Origin: Isoperla grammatica
Taxonomy: Eukaryota; Arthropoda; Insecta; Plecoptera; Perlodidae
Direction: 5' to 3'
DNA: 64,000 bases
NCBI GenBank assembly: GCA_945910005.1
Contig: OX246739.1
Span: forward strand, 37,768,608 to 37,832,607
Under the pieces are notes generated by a model that had not been told where the DNA came from, did not search any database, and saw only the letters and a program-made list of their open reading frames with translations. The number at the start of each line of letters is the position of its first letter. Positions within the stretch are counted from its first letter, which is position 1. Below are positions 36,304 through 47,229 of the stretch, piece by piece. A program made the position numbers and the translations under genes.

Positions 36304-37990
36304 CTTCCATCAAGAATGTATTGCTTTCTTGCAGTAGCGCATTGTTGCATGCGTTCTTCTATTTTGTATTTCAACAAATGATGAGAAATAATCGTGTGAT
36401 GCTATTATGTTTATAGCGCTATTCGACCTTTAATGAACTCATGAATCCCATAGTTATTTTTATTTTTATTTTTATGCTTCACATGCCGCATAGACCTTCA
36501 GAAATGTTTTCTGCTCTCAAGAAGAATTTGACACCTGACATTTTGCATTGTAGTTGTAGTTGAAGTATAAACCAAGATTTCGATACGCGCTAAATTTTTA
36601 CTGTAGTTGGACATTTCTTTTTAAACAAATTCGCAAAAACATAATAATTTACTTTTTGTGGAGTGTGATAATTTTTATAATGAAGGCTACACGTATCAGA
36701 GCCTTTATATTTTGTACACTACAAAAAATTGTAGATAAATATGTTCTCAGACGACGATGCCATAAACAACAAAATACTAAAAAAAAAAAATGGCCGTCCT
36801 AGGTTCGAATGGTTATCTTTACCTCGTCGTATAGTTGCGATAGTTCCTTGATATTTAAAATAATAATAACCCTCTAACGAGCAGGAAACAATGTGTTGAA
36901 GCCATGTCACGTTTAGACTCGTGTTTTCTCAAGTTGCTGCTTGTCGCCTCTGCCGATTACTACAATCATATGACGACATTGCCCTGCACCTTTATCGTTG
37001 TGCGCGTTTTTGGGGCGGTATTTTCAGGTATTGTGTTGCTGTCTGGTGTTTCTAGCTTAGTATACTTTTAAAATCACCTGGTACATTGTGGGGAAGGGAC
37101 TTTCATAACATAACAATCGGACAGTGCAGTTGGGTTATAAGGAAAGTATAACTGTTACGTTTTAAGAAACTTTTTGGGTACCCGTCACTCGTTACTGTTT
37201 TGGGGAGAGTCTCATTGCGATATAAATCTATCTACCTATCAGAATCAGCACCGTTTCTAGTAACCGATTCCTAGTTATGCTGCGAAAATTTTAACTTAGG
37301 TCTAAATATGAAGTTACCCGTCAAAGTCAACATGCTCTTGCAAAGTATCAGACATAGTATTGTCTGAGTAACTAAATTTGTATAAAATGATTCGATTCCC
37401 AGAAAGTTTCTGTTTAAATGCACCAAATCCTAAAGACCATCCTGTGCAGTCTATGAATGAATAGCAGAAATTTTGTGTCCAGCGTGTAATGTAATCTAGA
37501 TTTGGAAGCACAAAGTAGCCTACCCCCCCCCCCCCCCCCCACGCTTATTTATTACAAACTATATTTCCCATTTTATTGTGTGATGTCGATGCCGCACTCC
37601 ACCACTAATAGTACCATCACTATCATGTCCGGGTACCTACTTTATTATGCGGTGTTGTTGTACTCGACAACTACAGCATTATCACATCTTTCCTTGTCTA
37701 TGGCGAGAGCATCTGTAAGGTTGCCTCAACACATATAGCTAGGTGATATTTTAGGATTTCTCTCTAATTTATACCAGAGTTTATTTATATTTAATAATTA
37801 ACATGGTTATTAGATTATTACTTATTTAATATTACAGCAAAAACCACGTGAATTCAAATTGCAAGGGACCCTATAAACCCCAATTTGAATTAGAATTTGT
37901 TTCTCCTTCAGCAGTCTTTATCACTACTTTGAATGACACACACATTTGAATTAAGATAGTTTTTATTAGCGACTGCGAGGCTTTACTGTA
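36304..37990. other. No gene recognised; poly-C tract
   Basis: Contains 18 C at 37523-37540. Short open frames have no supporting context. Confidence 0.45.
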
Positions 37991-38619
37991 AAGGTGAATT
38001 CACGACCTTGCGTGGCCGTGCATGCAGCGCCGTCCGTGCTGCTGCAGTAGTGCGTGGGAAGTTCTATGTGTTCACGACCCGGCCGGCACAGATGCGGTTT
38101 CACTGCCTAGGCCTATTGTATCACTAGGACTGCCGTATTACTAGGCCGATACATATAAATTCAGTGTTAAGAAATAATAAGATATTGGCGTAGGCCTAGG
38201 CATTACCTTGTAGGCTTTCTAGAACATAGAGAAATTCCTAGAATAGAGAAATATAGCATTCTAGGTTGCTTTTTGTGTTGTAAAAGACGCGTTCATGTAA
38301 CTGTGTGTAGGGTTATGTTTGTTTTGATTTGAGCCGTGTTGCAGTTTGGTTGCAGTGATCACGGCCATCTAAATCGTGATATTGTCTGTTTCTGATTGGC
38401 TTAAAGCCTCGGTGGCTCAGTCGCCTTGGCCACAGCCAGTGTGAGCCAACAGAATATATACGATCTATGGAGGTATGACTTGCGTGCAGTGCTGCAAAAG
38501 TTGAATGTCGACCAACTTCGGCAGCGCTGCACTGCACTGCATGCAAGTCGTTTCTGATTGGTCTACCAGCCGCTGCACCGCGCTGCATGCACGGCCACGC
38601 AAGGTCGTGAATTCACCTT
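37991..38619. mobile_element. TIR element with ~40-bp inverted ends
   Basis: AAGGTGAATTCACGACCTTG and the following CGTGGCCGTGCATGCAGCGC at 37991-38030 are perfectly inverted at 38580-38619. A second, internal hairpin (GACTTGCGTGCAGTGCTGC with its GCATGCAAGTC partner) lies at 38476-38552. No transposase is visible. Flanking bases do not give a clear target duplication beyond TA/AA-rich sequence. Confidence 0.75.
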
Positions 38620-39395
38620 AAAAGTTCAGGCTGACAGGAGAAAAGCTGACAGGAAAAATAAACTTATTTTATAACAACAATTCAAAATGGTTCAACTTTA
38701 ATAACAATACTTACAAAAATATATACACTGTAGAGAATACGTACATTACATGCTACTCAACACAATTTAAGCAACTAGCAACGTTCAATAACTAACAAAC
38801 AATACAACTTTCTAAATATGTGGTCAAAACTGGATTTTACATTAAAATTCACTAGCATGAAGAATTACAACTGGAAAATATACAGTAACAGTCTTGAGTA
38901 ACTGGTATTTTACACCTCATGTATTATTTATTCACACATACTTCTTAAAAACTTCTTCATTCATGGCGTAATAAATGGCAATATGGTAGCAAACATTGAA
39001 CTTAAAATGCTGTAAAGACCTTCATAATTATAACAAAACGCATAGGCACAGAAAATACTGTCAGGTCATCATCATAGATCTTCAAACATAAAAATAAATG
39101 TATTTAACTTTGAAATTAACTTTACTTAAATTTAAGTTTAACAATAGGCCTATGTGACTCGTTGGTCTAGTGGGATTATTCCCTCCAATGCCATCTTCGG
39201 TATGGACTGGGATTTTTTTTTCTTTGGATTTTGACTTCAATCTATCCTATGCTATATGACACTGGTGTACATGTAAAGACACGTTAATGGTAACTTTGGA
39301 GCCGTTCTAGCATCAAAGCAACAAAGCGCATAATAAATTGTATAATTGTGCCCCACTAAAAATAAGCTTATGGGTAGATTATAAATACAATTTTG

Positions 39396-39406
39396 TTTAT
39401 TTTATT
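39396..39406 (-). promoter_or_regulatory. Poly-A signals of bloc1s4
   Basis: Two overlapping AATAAA hexamers on the minus strand, 22 and 27 bases past the TAA stop of the BLOC1S4 reading frame, fit a short 3' UTR. Confidence 0.5.
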
Positions 39407-39427
39407 TCATTTAAAAGCGTCAGTCGA

Positions 39428-42400
39428 TTAGTTTGTTGAGCTTGAAGCACCTGCCTCTTCTTGCTGTTGTTCTTGGGGTGAGAAAAAAGCTGCTGTACTG
39501 AAGATTTCTGGTGCTACATAAGTTCTAGCAGTTCTAGGAGCCAGTGGGTCTGCTTTTTTCTAGGAAGAAAACATGTATTTATTTGTGGTAGCCCAAAGAA
39601 GACAGGCATATATACAAGAAGGTCTAGAAGTGTAATAGTGTAATGTAGTGTAAAAAGTGTAATGATTATAGTAGGGTTGTGCGAACCTGGGTTTTTTGAT
39701 TTCGAACCGAACTCGAACTTTCAGGGTGAGCGTCCGTCGAACTTCGAACTTGCAAAAAATTTCGAACCGAACCCGAGTCGAACTCGAACCGAACTTATAA
39801 ATTGCGTTTAGAGAAACTACGAGAAAAGAAAGCATTCTAATTTATCACGTGCACCTTTATTATTTACGTGACCTGACCTGGATCAAATCAACATTTAAAA
39901 ATTATTACAGGGCTGTGTAATTACATTAGCATAATCAATTTTCATCTATAGTATGACATTGTATGGTAGGTATGACAATATAATCTTATGACAATATAAT
40001 CTTCAATGCAACTCTGCTCTAATAAACTCCAGTAATTATTGCTCTTTCTTTAATTCTAGCTCTGTTAATTTAAATTTACATAGAGCCTAATAATTCAAAG
40101 TAATAGTGATGATTTGGAAGTCTCTGCAGTAGGTTTATATTTTATGCATAAAACTAAGTGTTTATTGTTCTTAGGCCTATATTTACTAGGGCCTAGGCCT
40201 AGGCCACAACAAAGAACATAACCTAAGTAAGTAATCTATCTATCTACGAATATGCTACCTCTTTATTTTTGTTTGCGCCTTTTGCAATGGACGGCCCGGG
40301 AATCATCGGCATCTTCTTCTTTAAAATCCATTTTAACGATAAATTTACGAGACATCACAATACGAAAGGAAAGTTCATAGCAAGTGGCAAGGTTTGGAAA
40401 CGTCGTCGGTTTACTGATACGAAAGTGCCAAGTTAACAAAAAGTTACGGACATTATTGTTGTGCACAAAGTTCGTTAATAAAAGCAGTTTTACTAAATTG
40501 TTTTAAATTGAGCCACAATACGGACGTGGATGTGTTTTTACGTTGATTTTGATGTAAATACAACTAAATCTTGCATAAGAATGCAATTGAATGCCAATGT
40601 AAAAAGTAGGTCTACATCAACGACGTTGGCTGCACTGCCCTGCTCTCGTTCGAGTTCGACCTTGAGTCAGCGATATATCGAAAGGTCGACAGTGCTTAGA
40701 GCGCACATGGCGACCGATAGTAGAGTTTCAATGTCGCGCGGGAAGTTCGAATTTCAAAGACGAACTTTGATATTTACGAACTCGAACTTAAATTAAACCA
40801 TTCGAACCCCCACCGAACGTGCTCAGAGTTCGAGTTCGAATTTCGAACGTTCGCACGACCCTAGATTATAGTATTATTATTACTAATAAGTATTAAAGGC
40901 CTACTTAATTATAATTTAATTATAATTTACTAGAAACAGAAGTCTTATCTCTAAGCCTACTGGCTAACTAGAAAATGCATGATGACATCAGATGTCAATT
41001 GTGGGCATTTAAGAAAAGAAGAAAAAGAACAAGGAGAACAAGGTATTTGTTTTCTAAAACTGAAAATTTGATTTACTTTAAATTACCCCATTACCTTCAC
41101 AAAAGCAATAGTAGTCATCATAATGGATAATGTTAAGTAGACCTAATATAGGCCTATATATATATAAAATATACAAAAGTGTCTAACCCCCCCCCCCCCC
41201 CCCCACCAGTACTACATTGATGAACAAGGACTCACAAAAAATGGTTTGAACATGTTTTTGAACGAGTTGTCCTCCGGAGCGAGATCGGCCTCTGCCGTTT
41301 CCACCTGCGCCTCCATTGCGGCCACGTCCTTCTTCACACGCCGCACTAAAACCTCCAGGTGATCGACCTTGCCGCACAGACTGTCGAGCTCCGCTTTCCG
41401 GGCCAGGATCTCGGGCACAGGACCGTTGAGACACCGATCACCATCGTTGGCCACCTGCGTAGTGTGTCCATTATTTCCCATACTCGTCACGAAACAACCT
41501 TACCAATTATTGATACATGTTCGTCATAAACGAATTTATTTATTTAGTCTATCTGTTTCAGTTATAAAACCAATTTAAAAAGGAGGACAATAAATAGAAC
41601 TATGTAGGCCTACCGTTGGCTACATAAATGATAATGAAAAAACGTAAACTGGGCTCGCTGGTTGGCCACAAATCACTCGTCTATGACAAAAGTATCTGAA
41701 GTAAGGTTGTTTTAGGAAAGTATACAAAATAAAATACCAATTAAAACTGGATAAAGCAAAATGAGAATCATATTAGGTATACAAGTTTGAAATATAGTGA
41801 GACAAATTGCTTATGGCATGGATCGGAAGGACCAGGAGTCTGACCGCAAGAATTAAATTAAAAAGAAGAATGAAATGTTCCAAACTAATGGTTCAAATCT
41901 GTAAAATTACTATCTATGACAGCTATGATGCATTACTGGCACCCACCATTGTCATCAAACTCTCGAATTCTTCTAATCTTGTCAACATGTCCTCTATAGT
42001 CTCTTCTACGGGTGTGAGCTGAAAGAAAAATTCATATGTAAGTCAATCAGTGTCAATATCCCAATAAGGGCTGATTGATGAGTGATAACATAGCCTAGCC
42101 TAGGTATTACTAGAAATTGTGAAAAATATTAACCCTTACTGGTCAATTGGCCTAGGCCTACCATACAAAACATCAAAAAAGATCATTGAAAAACAAGCAA
42201 AAGCAAACACACAAGTAAACAAAACAAGATGCCGACAATTGCGGTTAGGGCTTAACGTGGCATTCTGACTCGCTGGCTCCTTTATCAGTTACAGCTAAAC
42301 GGATTCAAAATTTATTTTAAAGAAAATGCTATATATTATTCTTGTATCCAATCTTCTAAACAAAACTGTATGAATAGGCCTATGTTATCATAAAATGTCT

Positions 42401-42974
42401 GGGCTAGGCCCTAGGCCCAGGCCTAGGTAGGCCCTAGTTTGTTTTGTTACTAAATGACGTAATGTTCATCCCACATTCTTTAGCATTGAAATATGGAATG
42501 TGTCGTATCTAGCCTATGTCCACTACCTTATCAACAATGTTGTAGGCATATCAGCTTAGTTTTAGGCTGAAACATAACCATAGGCCCGAAGCATGGGGCC
42601 TTGGTAAGCTAGGGTAGGCCTAGCTAGGCCTAGGGCCTAGGCCTAGGCCTATCCTACATCGCTCACTCACCTCTTTCATTAAATCAACCTTCAGGTAGGC
42701 AGCATAATCGTAAACCAATTCTTCTATCATGTTTATGACAAACTTAAAACAACCTGATGGAAAAAAACAGATACTTTAATCCGCCGATAGATTATTTAAT
42801 TTAGCAAAACAAGAATGCTTTCCGCTTTGTTATGCAGGCTGTGTCAAACACCAAAAAGTGCTGTCAGATTGGTGGTCGACGTGCCAAACCTTCTTTACAG
42901 CTAAGCCAACTCAAAACATAAAAATTGTACTCACCATAAAAAGAAGCCTTCCTAAAGTGTAAAAAAATAAGCAT
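39428..42974 (-). CDS. bloc1s4: BLOC-1 complex subunit 4 (cappuccino), multi-exon
   Basis: Encodes a small coiled-coil subunit of BLOC-1, the cytoplasmic complex that sorts cargo to lysosome-related organelles. Minus-strand exons, all GT-AG with matching phases, are 42951-42935 (17 nt, or extended to an ATG at 42974), 42753-42671, 42018-41947, 41454-41236 and 39559-39428. Landmarks in order are DYAAYLKVD, IEDMLTRLEEF, PEILARKAELD, KVDHLEVLVRRV with AAMEAQVETAEADL (the family's most conserved helix), and a C-terminal YVAPEIF motif followed by a Gln/Glu/Ser tail. With the 42974 start the protein has 181 residues; vertebrate members have a little over 200. The true N-terminus is uncertain: a further exon 43079-43036 (MSDEDRRC...) fits by phase but has a weak donor. 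A hAT element sits in the last intron. Family identity rests on remembered motif order. Confidence 0.75.
39672..40863. mobile_element. Non-autonomous hAT element in a bloc1s4 intron
   Basis: An exact 8-bp duplication, GATTATAG, flanks it at 39664-39671 and 40864-40871. The termini TAGGGTTGTGCGAAC and GTTCGCACGACCCTA are inverted. Subterminal regions are dense in TTCGAAC/GAACTCGAAC motifs, as in other hAT MITEs. It is 1192 bp with no transposase frame. It lies between the last two coding exons of bloc1s4 and does not touch their splice sites. Confidence 0.88.
41641..41725 (+). repeat. SINE-like fragment
   Basis: GGGCTCGCTGGTTGGCCACAAATCACTCG followed by TATGACAAAAGTATCTG and AGGTTGTTTTAGG matches bases 1-85 of the window closely, and matches 26808-26840 at its start. 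It lies in the bloc1s4 intron between exons 42018-41947 and 41454-41236. Confidence 0.5.
42385..42655. repeat. TAGGCCTA-rich cluster
   Basis: Within this part of the bloc1s4 intron the palindrome TAGGCCTA and its overlaps (GGCCTAGGCC) recur at least eight times, for example in CTAGGCCTAGGGCCTAGGCC at 42624-42643. Confidence 0.7.
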
Positions 42975-43035
42975 TTACAGGGTGTTACCATTAATTATTT
43001 TTAAAAATATCAATTAAGTACGGTTTTTATAAGAC

Positions 43036-43079
43036 ATATATGCGAATAATTGTGTACATCTTCTGTCTTCATCTGACAT
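43036..43079 (-). CDS. bloc1s4: Possible first exon of bloc1s4
   Basis: On the minus strand an ATG at 43079 opens MSDEDRRCTQLFAY. A GT at 43035-43034 would end the exon in phase 2, which is the phase required by the 17-nt exon at 42951-42935. The donor (GTCTTA) is poor, and the frame otherwise runs to a stop 22 codons from the ATG. The alternative start is the ATG at 42974, but the sequence there (TTATTTTTTTACACTTTAG) looks like an intron end. Confidence 0.25.
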
Positions 43080-44129
43080 CTGACCAATTGTTGGTGACTT
43101 TTTTCAGCGCACGTTGGCAGCTTGTTTCTAGCTCCCAAATATCCAGCTGAAGTGCTGCCGCCAGTGGCTTTTATGTAAACAACTATAACAAATGTAAACA
43201 ATAGCTGAGTCGGTAGAGAAGTTCTCACTCGGAAAAACGAGCGGTGAACATTATTTGAATTCAGTGGCGGAACTAGAGGAAAATGCATGGGTGGGCATAA
43301 CGTGGGCAATACAATTTTCTAATGGGACAAGCCATATTTTTGCACATTGTAGAAACACTTATATTTGAAAGACGATAATGATAGTGATGGTTTGTTTAAA
43401 ATCAAATGTAAGGAGTGGATAGTGAAGAAAAAATAAATGTATGTAGGATGCCAAAATAGCTGTTAAGCTAATAAATAAAGTACATTACATTACATTAGTT
43501 CAAGGTTTATTGTATTTGTATGACATTATACATTGGTTATTACCATTGACATTGTTTATAATTTGCAATTAAGTGTGTCTCAGTACTTAACGGTAGGCTC
43601 TGGTGTTGGTTTTTATTTTATTTTGATGGAGGTAGGCCCAAGCACTAAAAGTTGAATACAAAAAACGCGTGGTGCTTCTACGTCGTTCGTAGCGTGGTGA
43701 GGAAATATGAGAGTTTGAATACGTATATCCCCCGATTAAGTTTACGAAAACGATTATTGTATGCCGTTGTAAAGTACTAAAAGAGTAATCAATACAAAAG
43801 AGTTAATTTATGTTGCTTTCAACTAATATTAGCAAACCAATGTTAGAAATGCCAGCTCAAATACAGTAACAATGAACTACCAATCACAATCACATGCCAT
43901 TGTGGCCTCCAGTATGGCCGCAAAGCGCATTACGAGAATACACTGCTGAGCGTTTATTCATATAAACCTAGCAATAATGAAATTATGACTATGATATAAT
44001 ACTTTCCATAAAAAAGTAAAACATAATAAAGTTAATAATAAAGATATTGATTCACAAGATACACTAGCCTACTACATGGGTAACCAACTAAAATAAATAA
44101 TAAATCTCTAACCTTCAATACGATTTTGA
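43080..44129. other. Spacer between bloc1s4 and TSR gene
   Basis: Both neighbours are on the minus strand, so this should hold the promoter of bloc1s4 and the downstream region of the TSR gene. No TATA box or other element is clear. Confidence 0.35.
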
Positions 44130-44135
44130 TTTATT
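44130..44135 (-). promoter_or_regulatory. Candidate poly-A signal of the TSR gene
   Basis: AATAAA on the minus strand about 100 bases past the TAG stop at 44236-44238. Confidence 0.45.
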
Positions 44136-44235
44136 TAACAACATTTTTTTAAATATTGAACAAAACATCCATAACAAATATGAGAGTGGCAGATAGTACA
44201 AACTAATGATTGTAAGAATATATAGTCAGCTAGCT

Positions 44236-47057
44236 CTAGCAGGCTGGAAAGGTGCAAGTCTTGAGTTGAGCTTCCTTCTCGCCTGCCATACATCCCCCGC
44301 TAATACAGTGGCGCCATCTAGCTACTTTGCCGATACCACAAGTCACCGAACATTTAGACCAGGTGCCCCAATTGTCCCACACACGGGGGAGATGATGCTT
44401 GTGTTCCGTCTCAGCTGAAACAATACAACAAGTAGCCGATACCACAAGTCACCGAACATTTAGACCAGGTATTGTCCCACACACGGGGGAGATGATGCTT
44501 GTGTTCCGTCTCAGCTGAAACAATACAACAAGTAGCCGATACCACAAGTCACCGAACATTTATACCAGGTATTGTCCCATACACGGGAGAGAATATGATG
44601 CTTGTGTTCCGTCTCGGCTGAAACAATACAACAAGTAGCCGATACCACAAGTCACCGAACATTTAGACCAGGTATTGTCCCACACACGGGGGAGATGATG
44701 CTTGTGTTCCGTCTCTGCTGAAACAATACAACAAGACTAGCCGATACCACAAGTCACCGAACATTTAGACCAGGTATTGTCTCACACATGGGGAGATGAT
44801 GCTTGTGTTCCGTCTCAGCTGAAACAATACAACAAGTAGCCGATACCACAAGTCACCGAACATTTAGACCAGGTATTGTCCCACACATGGGGGAAATGAT
44901 GCTTGTGTTCCGTCTCAGCTGAAACAATACAACGAGTAGCCGATACCACAAGTCACCGAACATTTAGACCTTGTATTGTCTCACACACGGGGGAGATGAT
45001 GCTTGTGTTCCGTCTCAGCTGAAACAATACAACAAGTAGCCGATACCACAAGTCACCGAACATTTAGACCAGGTATTGTCTCACACACGGGGGAAATGAT
45101 GCTTGTGTTCCGTCTCAGCTGAAACAATACAACAAGTAGCCGATACCACAAGTCACCGAACATTTATACCAGGTATTGTCTCACACACGGGGGAGATGAT
45201 GCTTGTGTTCCGTCTCAGCTGAAACAATACAACAAGTAGCCGATACCACAAGTCACCGAACATTTAGACCAGGTATTGTCTCACACACGGGGGAGATGAT
45301 GCTTGTGTTCCGTCTCAGCTGAAACAAAACAACAAGTAGCCGATACCACAAGTCACCGAACATTTAGACCAGGTATTGTCTCACACATGGGGAGATGATG
45401 CTTGTGTTCCGTCTCCTCAGCTGAAACAAGGGTCCACCAAGGCACCAACACAGTGCATAGCGTCATCTTACCGATAGCACAACTTCACAAGTCTGCACCG
45501 GGCACCGCCCCACTCACTGCCATACGGCAAACATCTAACAAAAGCAGTTGATTCACATCATCATCATCATCATCATATTCTGTTGCCACGTCCAAGTCTG
45601 CGCTGGGTCGGCATATTAGTGCAAATTAATGCTTATAAGTCATGGCATCTGGCGTTCTTCGGTTGGGGGGGGGGGGGGGGGGGAGGAGGGGGTCAAAAAA
45701 ATTTGTTTTTTCAAAGCAGTCAGCATCTACTTTTGCCCGCAAATGACTTTTCCGAGCTGCCTGACATCACTATAACCCCGAGGGTATTTTTGGAAAAAAC
45801 AGACTGCATCTACTTTCGCCTGCAAATGACTTTTCACAACAACAACATTTTTTTCACGCCCCCCCCCCCCCTCTCCTTCCCCCCGAACCGTAGAAGTACC
45901 CATTTTCAAGTGTCACAATATGTAGGCCTACATCAAATGAGTGTAATAATTTAATAATAGACCTACAGGCTGATTGCACTCATACCAGACTATAACTGGA
46001 CTAGTTTTATCATTAATCTCTCAGTCTTAGCAGTCTGACACCTTAGGTTGTTTTCTCAATATGTTGTTACCTGAGTATTATTACGGAAGCTGTAGGCCTA
46101 ATATTGGTGTAGACTCAGTGAAGAGTGACTTAGTAAGTAGTCGTTCCGATTTCAAAAAATGTATATGATGGTAACAATTTGGACATGAAAACAAGATTTA
46201 GGCCTACCTCGAGACTCCGATCGTTTCCAATAATTGTTGCCCCCAAAATTCACAGCGTTACGTTTTCTTTGGTAAGTTTTCTCCCTCTTGGCCTTTTCCT
46301 TCGCCTCGTTCTCTTTCATCCACTCTTCCTCGTAACTCTCCTCCTCGCGTTCTTTTGACAAGCGATGACGCCGGATGCTCATTGGTGTCCAAGAGTTGCC
46401 TCCTCTTTTCCCATAGGTATGTTTTAACTGATGATTTCTCTCTCTCTTGGCCGTTTCCTTCACCTTGTTCTCTTTCATCCAATCTTTCTCTCCGCTCTCT
46501 CCCTCATTTACTTTCGCTATTCGACGACGGCGGAAGCTCATTGGTTTCCAAGTGCTACGTTCTCTTTTCACATTGCTATATTTTAATTTACGAGTTTTCT
46601 CCCTTTTATTCTTTTCTTTCGCCTTATTCTCTTTCATCTCCTCTTCCTCGCCACTATCTCCCTCGTGTACTTTCGCCAAGCAATGACGCCGGATGTTCAT
46701 TGGTTTCCAAGTGTTGCCTCCTCTTTTCACGCGGGTGTGTTTTAATTGGTGGTGAGATTTGTCTCTCTTAGCCTTGTTCTCTGTCCTCCCTTCTTCCCCG
46801 CCGCTCTCTTCCTCGCATATCTTCGCCACGCGACGACGTGGAGCCCTGATTGGTCCTATATAATGCGCCAGTCTCACAACATAGACGTACTCCCTTGGGT
46901 AGACCTCGCTGTTTCTAGTCGAGACCGTTGAAACTGCAGCCGGATTGTCCTCCTCTGTTCTTACCCAGGTTTTCGACTGCAGTTTTCTAATGCCGCCGCT
47001 CAAAAGAACTTGTAACATTAGTGCCGTCAAAAATATCAGAGCCAATTCTCTTTTCAT
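44236..47057 (-). CDS. Secreted repeat protein with C-terminal thrombospondin type-1 domain
   Basis: Two minus-strand exons, 47057-46208 and 44414-44236, join in phase 1 to give 342 residues. Residues 1-20 are a signal peptide (ELALIFLTALMLQVLL core). From about residue 65 come charged repeats of exactly 53 residues; dibasic KR sites at 111, 164 and 217 each precede a short peptide of type GGNTWKPMNI, closed by RR or RRRR. Acidic (EEEE) and basic (KEKNKREK) runs fill the spacers. Residues 296-342 form one TSR: W296, W299, W302, the CSVTCG motif, R316/R318 and six cysteines at 305, 309, 320, 325, 337 and 342, ending with the last Cys before TAG. TSRs bind glycans and matrix proteins. The repeat part resembles a peptide precursor; its function is inference. 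The donor of exon 1 (GAG/GTAGGC) and the acceptor (GTATTGTTTCAG) are good. The intron carries ten partial copies of exon 2. Confidence 0.6.
44415..45425 (-). repeat. Ten tandem copies of 3' splice site plus half TSR exon
   Basis: A unit of about 100 bp recurs ten times, with the GCCGATACCACAAGTCACCG block starting about every 100 bases from 44435 to 45340. On the minus strand each unit has the pyrimidine-rich acceptor TTGTTGTATTGTTTCAG and the first ~80 coding bases of the TSR exon. The coding part lacks six bases (W299-G300), then at CGIG runs directly into the next acceptor. If spliced in, each reads YLLYCFS and stops. The units are in the intron of the TSR gene and show small differences. 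Confidence 0.88.
45426..45545 (-). pseudogene. Diverged TSR-exon remnant
   Basis: On the minus strand, GTGCTATCGGTAAGATGACGC followed by CACTGTGTTGG aligns with GTGGTATCGGCAAAGTAGC and CACTGTATTAGCGG of the intact TSR exon. This is the half that the tandem copies lack. Frames are broken. It suggests an older complete exon copy at the far edge of the array. Confidence 0.4.
45660..45900. repeat. Poly-G and poly-C tracts with a short direct repeat
   Basis: Nineteen G at 45665-45683 and thirteen C at 45859-45871 lie in the intron of the TSR gene. Between them, CTACTTTTGCCCGCAAATGACTTTTC and CTACTTTCGCCTGCAAATGACTTTTC form an imperfect direct repeat about 79 bp apart. Confidence 0.7.
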
Positions 47058-47229
47058 TTCGAATTCACTGAAATCTAATTATTTACTAGGTTAGTGAGTT
47101 GATGCGCACATAATTGGAAATAAATGTTGATGTTGGCATTTTATTATCTCGGTCACATCTGTCAAAGACAAAAAACTGTTTCGTACTGGTGATAATTTCA
47201 CTGCCATCTACATTGTTTCGTCTTTGCAT

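Noticed and set aside
46355..46931. Plus-strand Ser/Leu-rich open frames
   Set aside because: Antisense of the charged repeats of the secreted TSR protein.
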